64,000 nt of DNA from Putridiphycobacter sp045107045 (GCA_045107045.1 JBGCFR010000012.1:35832-99831), one strand, 5' to 3'; shown: positions 51,885 through 61,862, counted from the stretch's first letter. The notes: generated by a model from the letters alone, not told the origin. Program-made: numbers and translations.

Positions 51885-53372
51885 ATGAAAACACTTTACT
51901 TTAGTTTATTATTAATGGGCTCAATTTGTGCTTTTGCACAGCCCTTGCAGCCAGCAGCAGTTTCTTCGAACAACCCGGTAAATTGGGGGTATCAGTTAAA
52001 ATCTGGTGCTGATACATGTGGCACATACTTCAATAATTATATCGGTTTGGGTAAAACCAGTTCGTTAAGAATTGAAAGAATGAGAACGGGTAATGTTGCT
52101 GATGACACAGAATATAATGGAAGGGCTCAGAAATATTCAGCACCACAACCTATTGAGATTAGTGGTATTGAATTTTATTCATTTATTGATAATAATCCAA
52201 TTGTAGATTCGCTAATGGTTATAACCACATTAAATGAATATGATGGTTTGGGAAATACTTTAGGCCTAGAGTTAGCTCGTGATACAGTTTATGTAAAGCA
52301 TACTAGTTTTGATCCAGTATTTGATCCTGTTCCGTCAATTTCTGTACAAAGTGAATTTGATTCTCCAATTACAGTCAATTCAGATTATATGGTAGCTATT
52401 TATACACCTACCGACGATTCATTAAGAATACTATGTAATGAGCCAACACTTAATGATGGCTCTGGAGAAGGTTTAGGTTATGCGCTATACGATAATTCTA
52501 ACTACCCTTCATTTATTGGTTGGTATGACATGTTGATTGATTATACTGCTGATTATGACTTTTTAATCTCGCCTAAAATTGCTTTCGAAAAACCAACATC
52601 ATTTATCCTTAGTGACTCTTCCTTTTGTCCAAATTCACAAACTTGCGTAATTTATAATCAAATGCCCATTCAAGGTTTGAAACAATATAATTCAAGTTTT
52701 GCAGCTGTTCAAGGCAATATTGGGATTAATTGGAATGATGGCTCAATGACGAGCGACACAACCACTGCTTGTCATACTTATACAAATACTGGTTTGTTTG
52801 CTATTGAAGTATTTGATACAATAAACATATGGAACTTTGTAGACCCAACTTGTAAAATTGAGTTAAGTAAAAATATAACGGTAACAGACTCAATTGATGT
52901 TACCTTTACTTTCACTCAATCTGGTTTAAATGTTGATTTCACATCAACTACAATGGGTGTTGATTCTCTGTGGTGGGATTTTGGAGATAATTCTACTGGT
53001 ACTGATGATTTAAATCCTTCCCATACCTATCCTGGTCCTGGAACTTATAATGTATGGCTTTATGCATTTAATGATTGTATGACGAAGGCTCTTTTCAAAA
53101 CAATTACCATTCAGTCAAATGGAATAGGAGAAGAAGCTAAACGGAAATTTAGTATTTATCCTAATCCTGCGTCAGAAAAAATTACACTATCTGGAATTTC
53201 AGATAAATCATTGATTAGCATATATAATATCGCTGGAGAATTAGTGTATTCTAATAAAAATATGTCAGAAAAAAGCTCTATTAATGTGAGTGAATTAACT
53301 AATGGCACGTATTTTGTTAAAATGCAAACAGGCGATAATATGATGACAAAAAAGATTACTATAAATCATTAA
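51885..53372 (+). CDS. Secreted PKD-domain protein with T9SS sorting tail
   Basis: A 495-residue exported protein starting at the ATG 51885, which begins a clear signal peptide (MKTLYFSLLLMGSICAFAQ); the frame is open further upstream. After a unique beta-rich region (to about 240) come two PKD-like parts: one around 265-320 (INWNDGSMTSDTTTACHTY) and one around 360-410 (LWWDFGDNSTGTDDLNPSHTY). A type A sorting tail (about 425-495, FSIYPNPASEKI to MTKKITINH) closes it. Surface-displayed; the ligand is unknown. Confidence 0.87.
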   Translation: MKTLYFSLLLMGSICAFAQPLQPAAVSSNNPVNWGYQLKSGADTCGTYFNNYIGLGKTSSLRIERMRTGNVADDTEYNGRAQKYSAPQPIEISGIEFYSFIDNNPIVDSLMVITTLNEYDGLGNTLGLELARDTVYVKHTSFDPVFDPVPSISVQSEFDSPITVNSDYMVAIYTPTDDSLRILCNEPTLNDGSGEGLGYALYDNSNYPSFIGWYDMLIDYTADYDFLISPKIAFEKPTSFILSDSSFCPNSQTCVIYNQMPIQGLKQYNSSFAAVQGNIGINWNDGSMTSDTTTACHTYTNTGLFAIEVFDTINIWNFVDPTCKIELSKNITVTDSIDVTFTFTQSGLNVDFTSTTMGVDSLWWDFGDNSTGTDDLNPSHTYPGPGTYNVWLYAFNDCMTKALFKTITIQSNGIGEEAKRKFSIYPNPASEKITLSGISDKSLISIYNIAGELVYSNKNMSEKSSINVSELTNGTYFVKMQTGDNMMTKKITINH

Positions 53373-53399
53373 TCATACTTAACCCTATGATTAATTAAG

Positions 53400-53434
53400 G
53401 CATCAAAATCTTAGGATTTTGGTGCTTTTTTTTT
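53400..53434 (+). terminator. Terminator of the PKD/T9SS gene
   Basis: Stem GCATCAAAATC (53400-53410) with GATTTTGGTGC (53415-53425), one T-G pair, followed by nine T. Confidence 0.88.
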
Positions 53435-53469
53435 AAATAATACCGACCTTTGTAACCTCAAGGAAGTCT

Positions 53470-54975
53470 ATGAATAAAGTTGCTCTTTTAATTTTAGATG
53501 GCTGGGGTCATGGCGACAAAAGCCAATCTGATGGTATTTTTAATGCCAATACTCCTTATATGGATTATCTAGAGGCTTCAAAACCAAGTGCTGAATTATT
53601 AACTGATGGAGAACATGTTGGCTTGCCACCAGGACAAATGGGGAATTCAGAAGTTGGACACTTAAATATTGGGGCAGGAAGAATAGTGTATCAAGAACTA
53701 ACACGTATCAACAAAGCCATAACTGACGGTACTTTTCAAAGTAATACTCAAATACTTCGAGCTTTTAATAAAGCTAAGTTATCTGGTAAAAAACTACATT
53801 TAATTGGCTTAGTTTCTGATGGAGGGGTGCACTCTTCACAATTACATTTACATGCACTTTGCAGCATGGCATCTGAAATGGAAATTCCTAATCTATTTAT
53901 ACATGCATTTACTGATGGAAGAGACTGTGATCCTAAATCTGGTTTAGAACAACTCACAAACCTTGATGATCATTTAAATAAAACAACAGGAAAGATAGCA
54001 AGCATTACAGGAAGATACTATGCAATGGATAGGGATAAACGTTGGGAACGGATTAAAATAGCCTATGACGCACTAGTTGATTCCAAAGGAGAAAAATTTG
54101 ACACTGCTAAAGAGGCCATACAATCTGACTATGACCAGAACATTACTGATGAATTTATTACTCCTAAAATTTTAAATGAAAAAGGAAAAATAGAATCGGG
54201 AGATATTGTCATCTGTTTTAATTTTAGAACAGATAGATGCCGAGAAATTTCTGAAGTTCTTAGTCAAAAAGATTTTCCTGAATTCAATATGAAAGCTTTA
54301 GACATAGATTATACCACTATGACTAATTACGATAAAACTTTCAAGAATGTAAATGTCATATTTGAAAAAGACAATTTAGTTAAAACCCTTGGAGAAATTA
54401 TTGCGGAAAAAGGATTATCACAGGTTAGAATTGCAGAAACGGAAAAGTATCCTCATGTTACATTCTTTTTTTCAGGTGGACGTGAACTTGAATTTAATGG
54501 AGAGAAAAGATTAATGATTAGCTCTCCTAAAGTGGCCACCTACGATTTACAACCAGAAATGAGTGCACCTAAAATCACTTCTGAAATATGCAATGAAATG
54601 ATAGTAAATCAACCAGATTTTATTTGTCTGAACTTTGCCAATACAGATATGGTTGGTCATACTGGAGTATATAGTGCCATATTAAAGGCAGCTGAGACGG
54701 TCGATAATTGCCTGAAAAAAGTAGTTGAAACAGGCTCTAAACTTGGCTATAGTTTTATCATTATTGCTGATCATGGCAACTCTGATTTTGCCCTAAATCC
54801 AGACGGAAGTCCAAATACAGCACATTCGCTTAATCCTGTTCCAGTAGTTGTATTGCACGAAAAAAATTTAGATTTAAACAATGGTACACTCAGAGATGTT
54901 GCGCCAACAGTTTTAGATATAATGGGAATTGATAAGCCAGAAGAAATGACCGGAAAATCGCTGATTAAACGCTAG
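53470..54975 (+). CDS. gpmI: 2,3-bisphosphoglycerate-independent phosphoglycerate mutase
   Basis: A 501-residue alkaline-phosphatase-superfamily enzyme. The catalytic Ser60 lies in QMGNSEVGHLNIGAGR; the metal-binding DGWG start, GRYYAMDRDKRWER and ADHGNSD are all present. It interconverts 3- and 2-phosphoglycerate in lower glycolysis, downstream of the Entner-Doudoroff products. Its end overlaps the convergent mce gene by 11 bp. Confidence 0.96.
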   Translation: MNKVALLILDGWGHGDKSQSDGIFNANTPYMDYLEASKPSAELLTDGEHVGLPPGQMGNSEVGHLNIGAGRIVYQELTRINKAITDGTFQSNTQILRAFNKAKLSGKKLHLIGLVSDGGVHSSQLHLHALCSMASEMEIPNLFIHAFTDGRDCDPKSGLEQLTNLDDHLNKTTGKIASITGRYYAMDRDKRWERIKIAYDALVDSKGEKFDTAKEAIQSDYDQNITDEFITPKILNEKGKIESGDIVICFNFRTDRCREISEVLSQKDFPEFNMKALDIDYTTMTNYDKTFKNVNVIFEKDNLVKTLGEIIAEKGLSQVRIAETEKYPHVTFFFSGGRELEFNGEKRLMISSPKVATYDLQPEMSAPKITSEICNEMIVNQPDFICLNFANTDMVGHTGVYSAILKAAETVDNCLKKVVETGSKLGYSFIIIADHGNSDFALNPDGSPNTAHSLNPVPVVVLHEKNLDLNNGTLRDVAPTVLDIMGIDKPEEMTGKSLIKR

Positions 54976-55375
54976 TGACTTCGCGCTCTTGGCATAATTC
55001 CACCAATACTCCATTTGTCGATTTGGGATGCAAGAATGCAATTCTCTTATTATCAGCCCCTAGTTTTGGTATATCATGAATCATCTTAAAACCCTTACCT
55101 TTTAATCTGGTAATTTCAGCTTCAATATCCATTACTTCAAAAGCAATATGATGCATTCCTTCTCCTTTTTTCTCAATAAATTTTGCAATTGGACTATTAG
55201 GGTTTGTTGCTTGTAAAAGCTCAATTTTCGAATCCCCTACTTTGAAAAATGATGTTAAAACCCCTTCTGATTCTACGGTTTCCATTTTGTAGTGAGGTTC
55301 ATCAAACAAAGCTTCAAATAATTCATTTGATGCCTCTATACTTTTTACTGCGATTCCAATGTGTTCAATTTTCAT
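54965..55375 (-). CDS. mce: Methylmalonyl-CoA epimerase
   Basis: A 136-residue vicinal-oxygen-chelate protein. The metal ligands fit: His5 (KIEHIGIAV), His76 (GMHHIAFEV) and Glu126 (LVELCQE). It interconverts the R and S forms of methylmalonyl-CoA in propionate metabolism. Its ATG shares a base with the stop of the upstream gene (TAATG). Confidence 0.93.
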   Translation of the reverse strand: MKIEHIGIAVKSIEASNELFEALFDEPHYKMETVESEGVLTSFFKVGDSKIELLQATNPNSPIAKFIEKKGEGMHHIAFEVMDIEAEITRLKGKGFKMIHDIPKLGADNKRIAFLHPKSTNGVLVELCQEREVTSV

Positions 55376-56184
55376 TAACTCTTCAAAAATTTTTCACTCT
55401 TATTATCGTAATTTATATAGTAAATGCCTTTCCTCAAATTTGAACAATCAATTTCACTAGCTATGCCTTTTTTAACCATATTGCCATAGGTGTCAAAAAT
55501 TTCGTATCGAGTTTCAATAGAAACGCCTTGTGCTGAGAACTTTAATACATCCTTTACTTTTTTTGGAAAGAAGCTAGGCTCTTTAATTATTCTATTCACA
55601 AATATAACGGGGTCAGATACTCTTTTTTTTCCTGAATGATCAATTTGAATAACTCTTATTCTATTAGTATCCGAATGTGGTGTAATCTTAAAAGTATACT
55701 CATTAATACTTGGCACCCCTTTTCCATTAACCTCTCCAATAACTACCCATTTATTCCACCTATACTGTTCAATCACAAATGGTAATTTACCCGCCTCTTT
55801 AGTTGTTTTCCAGATTAAATCACCATTTGGCGATACGTTCATTGATTGGATTTCATAAGTGCTCTTTGCTAATAATACTTCTGAATTCAAAATTTTTGGC
55901 TTACACCCAGACCCATGCTCCAAAACAATAAATACTGGGTCACCTATTTTTAAATCCATATCCTCAAACCCAATTTCAAATGCAGGCTTTTGAACAGACT
56001 CAATAATTGGATTACCATTAACAGTTACTTTAGTTACACAAAAACCAAATCCATCTTCATCCTCTGGATTTTGAACAAATAAACTTTTACCTTGGTAATG
56101 ACCCTCTATTGACAAATCAGCATGGGATAAAAAAGCATTCCCAATGACGACAATTAATAATAGGACCAGTTTTTTAAAGTTCAT
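55375..56184 (-). CDS. Exported hypothetical protein (269 aa)
   Basis: Signal peptide about 1-22, then a beta-rich body (LSIEGHYQGKSLFVQNP, DPVFIVLEHGSGCKP). The C-terminus (about 205-269: FPKKVKDVLKFSA, YEIFDTYGNMVKKG, LRKGIYYINYDNKSEKFLKS) resembles a T9SS sorting tail in shape, though short. Function unknown. Translationally coupled to mce (TAATG), which may be incidental. Confidence 0.7.
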   Translation of the reverse strand: MNFKKLVLLLIVVIGNAFLSHADLSIEGHYQGKSLFVQNPEDEDGFGFCVTKVTVNGNPIIESVQKPAFEIGFEDMDLKIGDPVFIVLEHGSGCKPKILNSEVLLAKSTYEIQSMNVSPNGDLIWKTTKEAGKLPFVIEQYRWNKWVVIGEVNGKGVPSINEYTFKITPHSDTNRIRVIQIDHSGKKRVSDPVIFVNRIIKEPSFFPKKVKDVLKFSAQGVSIETRYEIFDTYGNMVKKGIASEIDCSNLRKGIYYINYDNKSEKFLKS

Positions 56185-56246
56185 AATTTGCTATTTATTG
56201 TCATTCAACCTTAGCAGAATGAATTTCTGCAGCTGTGTTTGTTATA

Positions 56247-56254
56247 CAAATATA
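56247..56254 (-). promoter_or_regulatory. -7 box for the exported protein-mce pair
   Basis: TATATTTG on the minus strand, 62 bp before the ATG at 56184. The rest of the 250-bp gap to hemW shows nothing clear. Confidence 0.4.
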
Positions 56255-56434
56255 GTATTCTTTTAACATATTGAAAAACGATAAATATTTATTTTCCAAT
56301 AGGCAAATAATAATTCTTGTATTTAGTCACAGCATGATATTTGTACGCAATTTGTATGCCAATAAATTTATATTCCAGAATACCTAACTAGAATAAATTT
56401 TCAATGTGTATTTTTACACTACTATTTTTTCCCT

Positions 56435-57559
56435 TTGGCTGGTATATATATCCATATCCCTTTCTGCAAACAGGCTTGTTACTACTGTGACTTTCACTTT
56501 TCAACTAATCAAATTAGATTGAATGACATGGTGGATGCCATATGCTCTGAAATAAAATTCCGAAAAGCGTATTTGAATATGGATACCATTGATACAGTTT
56601 ACTATGGAGGAGGAACCCCTAGTGTATTAAAAGTTGCTCATATAAAACAAATTCAGAGTACCATATACCAATTTTTTAAAGTTTCTAAAGCAGTTGAAAT
56701 TACTTTTGAATGCAATCCAGACGACCTTTCCGAAAGCTACCTTATGATGCTGAAAAATGAAGGCATTAATCGTTTAAGCATAGGCGTGCAAAGTTTTGAT
56801 GAGAAAGAACTTACCAATTTAAATCGTGCACATTCTGCAGCCGAGGCCGAGGCATCCATTATAACAGCACAGTCTATTGGTATCAATAACATTACTATAG
56901 ATTTAATTTATGGATTACCAAATTCCGATATTGATTATTGGAAAGATCAAATCAATAAAGCTCTTGAACTAAATGTTAAACACATTTCAGCTTATTGCTT
57001 AACATTTGAAGAAAAAACAACTTTTGGCAACTGGTTAAAAAAAGGAAAAATAGCGCCATTAAGTGATGAAAAAAATCTAACCCAGTTTCAACATTTAGTT
57101 TCCGCATTAAAAGCGAATGATTTTGAACATTATGAGATATCAAATTTTGCTTTAGATGGTTATATTTCTAAACATAATTCAGCGTATTGGTTAGGTTCAA
57201 AATATTTAGGTGTAGGTCCATCAGCACATTCCTACAATGGAGCAACCAGAAGATGGAATATGGCTAATAATATAACATACATAAAGAACATTAACAACAA
57301 CATAAAAATTTACGAAGAAGAGTTTTTAAGCAACAAAGATGTGTTTAATGAATACATATTAACACGCTTAAGGACTAAGTGGGGGATTGAAAAAGTTTAT
57401 CTAGAGGAAAAATTTCCGGAATATTTTTCTAAAATTGAATCTAAAATTATTCAATTCAAAAAATCTGATCACATATCAGAAACGGAGACCTACTTTTACA
57501 TTACTGAAAAGGGTAAGTTTATTGCAGATTATATCACTAGTGAGTTATTTGTGATTTAA
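56435..57559 (+). CDS. hemW: Radical SAM heme chaperone HemW
   Basis: A 374-residue radical SAM protein. The cluster motif is Cys11-x3-Cys15-x2-Cys18 followed by Asp-Phe20; the Phe in place of a fourth Cys separates HemW from HemN. YGGGTPS and GVQSFDEKELTNLNRAH follow. The start is TTG: it gives the standard AGIYIHIPFC N-terminus and no ATG is available. HemW hands heme to respiratory proteins. A 19-bp gap leads to the GAF gene. Confidence 0.93.
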   Translation: MAGIYIHIPFCKQACYYCDFHFSTNQIRLNDMVDAICSEIKFRKAYLNMDTIDTVYYGGGTPSVLKVAHIKQIQSTIYQFFKVSKAVEITFECNPDDLSESYLMMLKNEGINRLSIGVQSFDEKELTNLNRAHSAAEAEASIITAQSIGINNITIDLIYGLPNSDIDYWKDQINKALELNVKHISAYCLTFEEKTTFGNWLKKGKIAPLSDEKNLTQFQHLVSALKANDFEHYEISNFALDGYISKHNSAYWLGSKYLGVGPSAHSYNGATRRWNMANNITYIKNINNNIKIYEEEFLSNKDVFNEYILTRLRTKWGIEKVYLEEKFPEYFSKIESKIIQFKKSDHISETETYFYITEKGKFIADYITSELFVI

Positions 57560-57563
57560 TCAT

Positions 57564-57571
57564 TATTTTTG
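57564..57571 (+). promoter_or_regulatory. -7 box of the GAF-domain gene
   Basis: TATTTTTG ending 7 bp before the ATG at 57579, overlapping the end region of hemW; would give an almost leaderless mRNA. Confidence 0.45.
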
Positions 57572-57578
57572 CAACCTT

Positions 57579-58058
57579 ATGGCGGAAGAACTCAAGATAT
57601 CAGCTAAAACCAAAACAGAAAAATATGCTGATTTGCTACCACAAATTAAAGCACTTGTGTCTGGTGAGCCAAATTTAATAGCCAATTTGGCGAATATTGC
57701 TGCAGCCTTACGTCAAACCTTTAATTGGTTTTGGGTAGGTTTTTATTTAGTTGAGCAAAATGAACTTGTTTTAGGCCCTTTTCAGGGTGACATTGCCTGT
57801 ACCAGAATTGCATATAGTAAAGGTGTATGTGGTAAAGCATGGGCTGACAAAGCAACTATTATCGTTGATAATGTAGACGAATTTCCAAATCATATAGCCT
57901 GTAGTACATTGAGTAAATCAGAAATTGTGGTGCCTATACTAAAAAATGGGAAAGTACGTTTAGTGTTAGATGTTGATAGCAATCAATTGAATAATTTTGA
58001 CAGTACAGATCAACAAAATTTAGAAACACTAGCTAGCTTTATTGAAAATTTGATATGA
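57579..58058 (+). CDS. msrC: Free methionine-R-sulfoxide reductase (GAF domain)
   Basis: A 159-residue single GAF domain. Cys74, Cys84 and Cys108 have exactly the 10- and 24-residue spacing of the E. coli fRMsr cysteines (84, 94, 118), with WVGFYLVEQNELVLGPFQG and GVCGKAW around them. It reduces free Met-R-sulfoxide in the cytoplasm. Overlaps the next gene by 4 bp (ATGA). Confidence 0.93.
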   Translation: MAEELKISAKTKTEKYADLLPQIKALVSGEPNLIANLANIAAALRQTFNWFWVGFYLVEQNELVLGPFQGDIACTRIAYSKGVCGKAWADKATIIVDNVDEFPNHIACSTLSKSEIVVPILKNGKVRLVLDVDSNQLNNFDSTDQQNLETLASFIENLI

Positions 58059-59644
58059 AATTATTGATTACTTTTTCTATTCTATTGTTTTTGATAAGTT
58101 GTGCACAAATAAGCACATTAACTGGAGGCGAAAAAGATACCACTGCTCCTAAAATCATCCCTTCAAAATCTAGCCCACAGCAAGGACAACTTAATTATAC
58201 AAACCCAGAAATGACTCTCGTTTTTGACGAGTTTATTGTGCTTAAGAGTCCTTCAAGTACTGTATCTTTTACACCTCAGCCTATTGTCGCACCAACAATT
58301 ACATCTAAAAATAAAAAACTGACTATTGTTTTTAACGACCCTCTTCTGCCAAATACCACTTATTCTATAGCATTTAATGGCACAATCACGGATTTAAATG
58401 AAGGAAATGACTCCCTTTTTCAATATGTATTTTCAACCGGATCATATATCGATTCTATGCAATTTATGGGGTCTGTTACTGATGCATATACAAATAAGGC
58501 AGCAGAGAATATTCTAATTGGGCTCTACACCATCTCAGACACCATTACTTCAGATTCATTGCCTTATAAAATTAAGCCTACTTATATTGGACAAACGAAT
58601 AAACAAGGCCTTTTTCATTTAAATTATATTAAATCAGAAATGTATATTCCATATGCATTTAAAGACATTGATAAGAATTTACTATTTAACCCTAATAATG
58701 AGCAAATTGGGTTTTTAAGTGAGCCGATATGCTGTCTTGATTCTATTTCGGATTCAAATAATTTTAAATTGTTTGTCCCAACTAAAATTGAGCAAGGTGT
58801 TAAATCAATCTCTATGACATATCCTGGACAAGTGAGTATCGTGTTTAAAGAAAAACAGCCTGCCCATTTTGATTTAAATTATTCCATTCCGCTTATTGAA
58901 AAACCAACAAAGCGAAGTGATTCAATAGTATATTGGCTTTCAGAACCATTTCAAAATCAATCAGAATTCATTCTAACACAAAATAATAAAACGGATACGT
59001 TGAGGGCTATTATGACCAACCTTCCTAAAAAAGGAGATGCTAATCCATTAACTAATAAAAATAATTATCATGAAAATAAACTCCTGCCGAATGACACTTT
59101 GAGTTATTTCTTTAATCAACCTATTAAAATTAACGACCCTAGTTTAATTAATATAGTGGACGAAGATTCCAACACAATTGCACATCAAACCAAAATTAAA
59201 GACCTAACTGTTCTTCAAGTCATTCCCGAATCAGATAAGGCTAAATATATTTCAATTGATTCAGCTGCCATCCATTCCATTTTAACTTTAGATGTGAATA
59301 ATCGAATTAATACAACTTTTGCAAGACATTCTGATAAATATTACGGGCAACTATTATTTGAGTTAAAAGCGGACTCTACCAAAACCTATATTTTGGAGCT
59401 ACTAGAAATGTCAGGGGAAATGGTTTCTAAGCAAATAGTTGAGGGCTCCTCATCTACTAGTTTTTCTGAACTTTTACCTGGTAATTACCAACTTCGTTTA
59501 ATTGATGACACTGATCTAAATGGTGAATGGACGACAGGTAATTTATCAAAACAGGAGCAACCAGAATCTGTATTTTACTATACTTCACCCATTAAAATTA
59601 GAAGTAACTGGGATTTAGATTTGGAATGGATTTTAGAAAACTGA
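58055..59644 (+). CDS. Lipoprotein with N-terminal Ig-like (Big_5) domain
   Basis: A 529-residue protein with a lipobox (LFLISC, Cys16), so a membrane-anchored lipoprotein. TGGEKDTTAPKI and the following 100 residues (NTTYSIAFNGTITDLNEGN) form the Big_5-type domain common in Bacteroidota lipoproteins. The middle holds further beta domains and the C-terminal third contains GNYQLRLIDDTDLNGEWTTG, a carboxypeptidase-regulatory-like piece. Function unknown. Coupled to msrC. Confidence 0.85.
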   Translation: MKLLITFSILLFLISCAQISTLTGGEKDTTAPKIIPSKSSPQQGQLNYTNPEMTLVFDEFIVLKSPSSTVSFTPQPIVAPTITSKNKKLTIVFNDPLLPNTTYSIAFNGTITDLNEGNDSLFQYVFSTGSYIDSMQFMGSVTDAYTNKAAENILIGLYTISDTITSDSLPYKIKPTYIGQTNKQGLFHLNYIKSEMYIPYAFKDIDKNLLFNPNNEQIGFLSEPICCLDSISDSNNFKLFVPTKIEQGVKSISMTYPGQVSIVFKEKQPAHFDLNYSIPLIEKPTKRSDSIVYWLSEPFQNQSEFILTQNNKTDTLRAIMTNLPKKGDANPLTNKNNYHENKLLPNDTLSYFFNQPIKINDPSLINIVDEDSNTIAHQTKIKDLTVLQVIPESDKAKYISIDSAAIHSILTLDVNNRINTTFARHSDKYYGQLLFELKADSTKTYILELLEMSGEMVSKQIVEGSSSTSFSELLPGNYQLRLIDDTDLNGEWTTGNLSKQEQPESVFYYTSPIKIRSNWDLDLEWILEN

Positions 59645-59679
59645 ATTCCGAAAAAACCATAAAAAGTCTTTAAAACTTG

Positions 59680-59687
59680 TATTTTTG
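59680..59687 (+). promoter_or_regulatory. -7 box of uvrC
   Basis: TATTTTTG ending 6 bp before the ATG at 59694; suggests a leaderless transcript. Confidence 0.5.
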
Positions 59688-59693
59688 TAATAC

Positions 59694-61490
59694 ATGGATG
59701 CTATTAAAGACAAAATCAAAACTATTCCTGAAAGTCCTGGCATTTATCAATATTTCGATAAAAACGATACCATCATTTATATCGGAAAAGCCAAAAACCT
59801 TAAAAAAAGGGTTTCTTCCTATTTCAATAAAAATATAGACAATGGGAAAACTAGAATTTTAGTTCGAAAAATTGTTGAAATCAAGTATATAGTAGTGAAT
59901 ACCGAAACGGACGCACTATTGTTAGAAAGCAATTTAATTAAAAAGTATAAACCACGATATAATATTCTTTTAAAAGATGATAAGTCATACCCTTGGATTT
60001 GCATTAAAAAGGAACGATTTCCCAGGGTATTTATTACCAGAAAATTAATAAAAGACGGGTCGGATTATTTCGGTCCTTACACCAATGTAAAAGTTGTGTA
60101 TACTTTATTAGATCTATTCAAATCTCTTTATCCTTTAAGGAATTGTAATTATGACTTATCCCCTCAAAAGGTTGAACAAAAAAAATATAAAGTATGCCTC
60201 GAATACCATATTGGCAATTGCAAAGGCCCTTGTGTAGCTAAAGAAGATGAAGATGTTTATAAAAGCTATATCTCTGAAATTAAACATATTCTAAAAGGAA
60301 ATGTAAGATCTGTTATTCAAGAATTAGAAAAATTAATGCAAAAAAAAGCGGCTGAACTTAAGTTTGAAGAGGCAGCCAAAATAAAGGAAAAAATAGCTTC
60401 ACTCGATAATTACCATTCCAAATCTGCAGTTGTCAGTCCAACAGTTCACAATGTAGATGTCATTACTTTGGTTGATGATGAAAAATCAGCCTTTGTAAAT
60501 TATTTTAAAGTAAATAACGGGTCTATTATTCAAGGTTATACTGTTGAAATTAAAAAACGATTAGAGGAAATACCCGAGGAAATTTTGCCTTTGGTTTTAA
60601 TGGAGATGAGAGAGAGATACGGTGATGAAAGTAAAGAAGTGATTAGTGATATCGACTTTGATTTTCCGGTTGAAAATGTGAGTTTAAACTTACCTCAAAG
60701 AGGAGATAAAAAAACCCTTGTTGATTTGTCAAAACGAAATGCCAAATTTTTTAGACTCGAAAAATTAAAGCAAGAAAAGCTTAAAAACCCTGAAGTACAT
60801 ACAGAACGGATTTTAAATACCATTCAAAAAGATTTGCACCTGAAGGAACTACCAATACATATTGAATGTTTTGACAATTCCAATTTTCAGGGCACTAATG
60901 CTGTTGCAGCGTGTGTAGTTTTCAAAAATGCAAAGCCTAGTAGTAAAGACTACCGTCATTTTAATATTAAAACGGTTGAAGGCCCTGATGATTTTGCTTC
61001 AATGACAGAGGTTGTTTATAGACGCTACAAGCGACTGCAGGAAGAAAATCAACCCTTACCTCAACTCATTGTCATTGATGGTGGAAAGGGGCAATTAAGT
61101 GCTGCAGTTAAAAGTTTAGACGACCTCAACTTAAGAGGTAAAATAGCTATTATTGGGATTGCAAAAAGATTAGAAGAAATTTTCTTTCCAGACGATTCAG
61201 TGCCCATTTATCTTGATAAACGCTCTGAAAGTTTAAGGGTGATTCAACATTTGCGAAATGAAGCGCACCGATTTGGTATTACCCACCACCGTAACAAAAG
61301 AAGTAAAAACGCCATTCAGTCAGAACTGACAGAAATACCAGGTATTGGCGAAAAAACCACTATTGATCTCATCCGTCATTTTAAATCGGTCAAACGCGTA
61401 AAAGAAGCTTCCGAAAAAGAATTAGTGGAAGCTGTTGGGTATGCTAAAGCCAAATTGGTTTTTGAGTTTTTTAAAGCAGAAGCAGGTTGA
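59694..61490 (+). CDS. uvrC: UvrABC excinuclease subunit C
   Basis: A 598-residue nuclease of nucleotide excision repair. The GIY-YIG domain (about 12-95: PGIYQYF and IIYIGKAKNLKKRV), UVR motif (around 205-240, KAAELKFEEAAKIKEKI), the RNase H-like domain with FDNSNFQGTNAVAA and IVIDGGKGQLSAA, and a helix-hairpin-helix end (LTEIPGIGEKTTIDLI) are all in order. Full length. Confidence 0.97.
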   Translation: MDAIKDKIKTIPESPGIYQYFDKNDTIIYIGKAKNLKKRVSSYFNKNIDNGKTRILVRKIVEIKYIVVNTETDALLLESNLIKKYKPRYNILLKDDKSYPWICIKKERFPRVFITRKLIKDGSDYFGPYTNVKVVYTLLDLFKSLYPLRNCNYDLSPQKVEQKKYKVCLEYHIGNCKGPCVAKEDEDVYKSYISEIKHILKGNVRSVIQELEKLMQKKAAELKFEEAAKIKEKIASLDNYHSKSAVVSPTVHNVDVITLVDDEKSAFVNYFKVNNGSIIQGYTVEIKKRLEEIPEEILPLVLMEMRERYGDESKEVISDIDFDFPVENVSLNLPQRGDKKTLVDLSKRNAKFFRLEKLKQEKLKNPEVHTERILNTIQKDLHLKELPIHIECFDNSNFQGTNAVAACVVFKNAKPSSKDYRHFNIKTVEGPDDFASMTEVVYRRYKRLQEENQPLPQLIVIDGGKGQLSAAVKSLDDLNLRGKIAIIGIAKRLEEIFFPDDSVPIYLDKRSESLRVIQHLRNEAHRFGITHHRNKRSKNAIQSELTEIPGIGEKTTIDLIRHFKSVKRVKEASEKELVEAVGYAKAKLVFEFFKAEAG

Positions 61491-61683
61491 TATAGAACGG
61501 TTGAGCTGGACACTTTTAGAGCCAAACGTTAAATTAGAGTTGCCAAACTAATAACACAGAATTACAAACATATGTGTGTACCCATTCCTGCTCATTTCAA
61601 TTGAATGTGTACTTCATTTTGGAACAAGCTATTGGCATTAACATTCTCTCAGAATTCTTAAGTGAAATTAATTTTTATTACCT

Positions 61684-61691
61684 TACATTTG
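61684..61691 (+). promoter_or_regulatory. -7 box of the small lysine-rich gene
   Basis: TACATTTG, 26 bp before the ATG at 61718. It supports the short reading of that gene. The rest of the 227-bp gap after uvrC shows nothing. Confidence 0.5.
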
Positions 61692-61717
61692 AAAGTACAG
61701 TAACAAAACAAATTATT

Positions 61718-61819
61718 ATGTCAAAAGGAAAAGACTCAAAGAAAAACGTAAAGAAAGCGCCAACAAAAACAGCTAAAGAGAAAAAAGCTGAGAAAAGACT
61801 TAAAAAGTCCAAATCTTAG
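61718..61819 (+). CDS. 33-residue lysine-rich protein
   Basis: The product (MSKGKDSKKNVKKAPTKTA followed by KEKKAEKRLKKSKS) is about half lysine or arginine. The frame is open upstream to 61574, but that part has a different, hydrophobic composition and lies before the -7 box, so the ATG at 61718 is chosen. I recall similar tiny basic proteins in flavobacteria; no function is known. Nucleic-acid binding is plausible from charge only. Confidence 0.65.
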   Translation: MSKGKDSKKNVKKAPTKTAKEKKAEKRLKKSKS

Positions 61820-61862
61820 GAAATTGCCTTTTCTAAAATTATTGACGCACTAAAATTTAATT

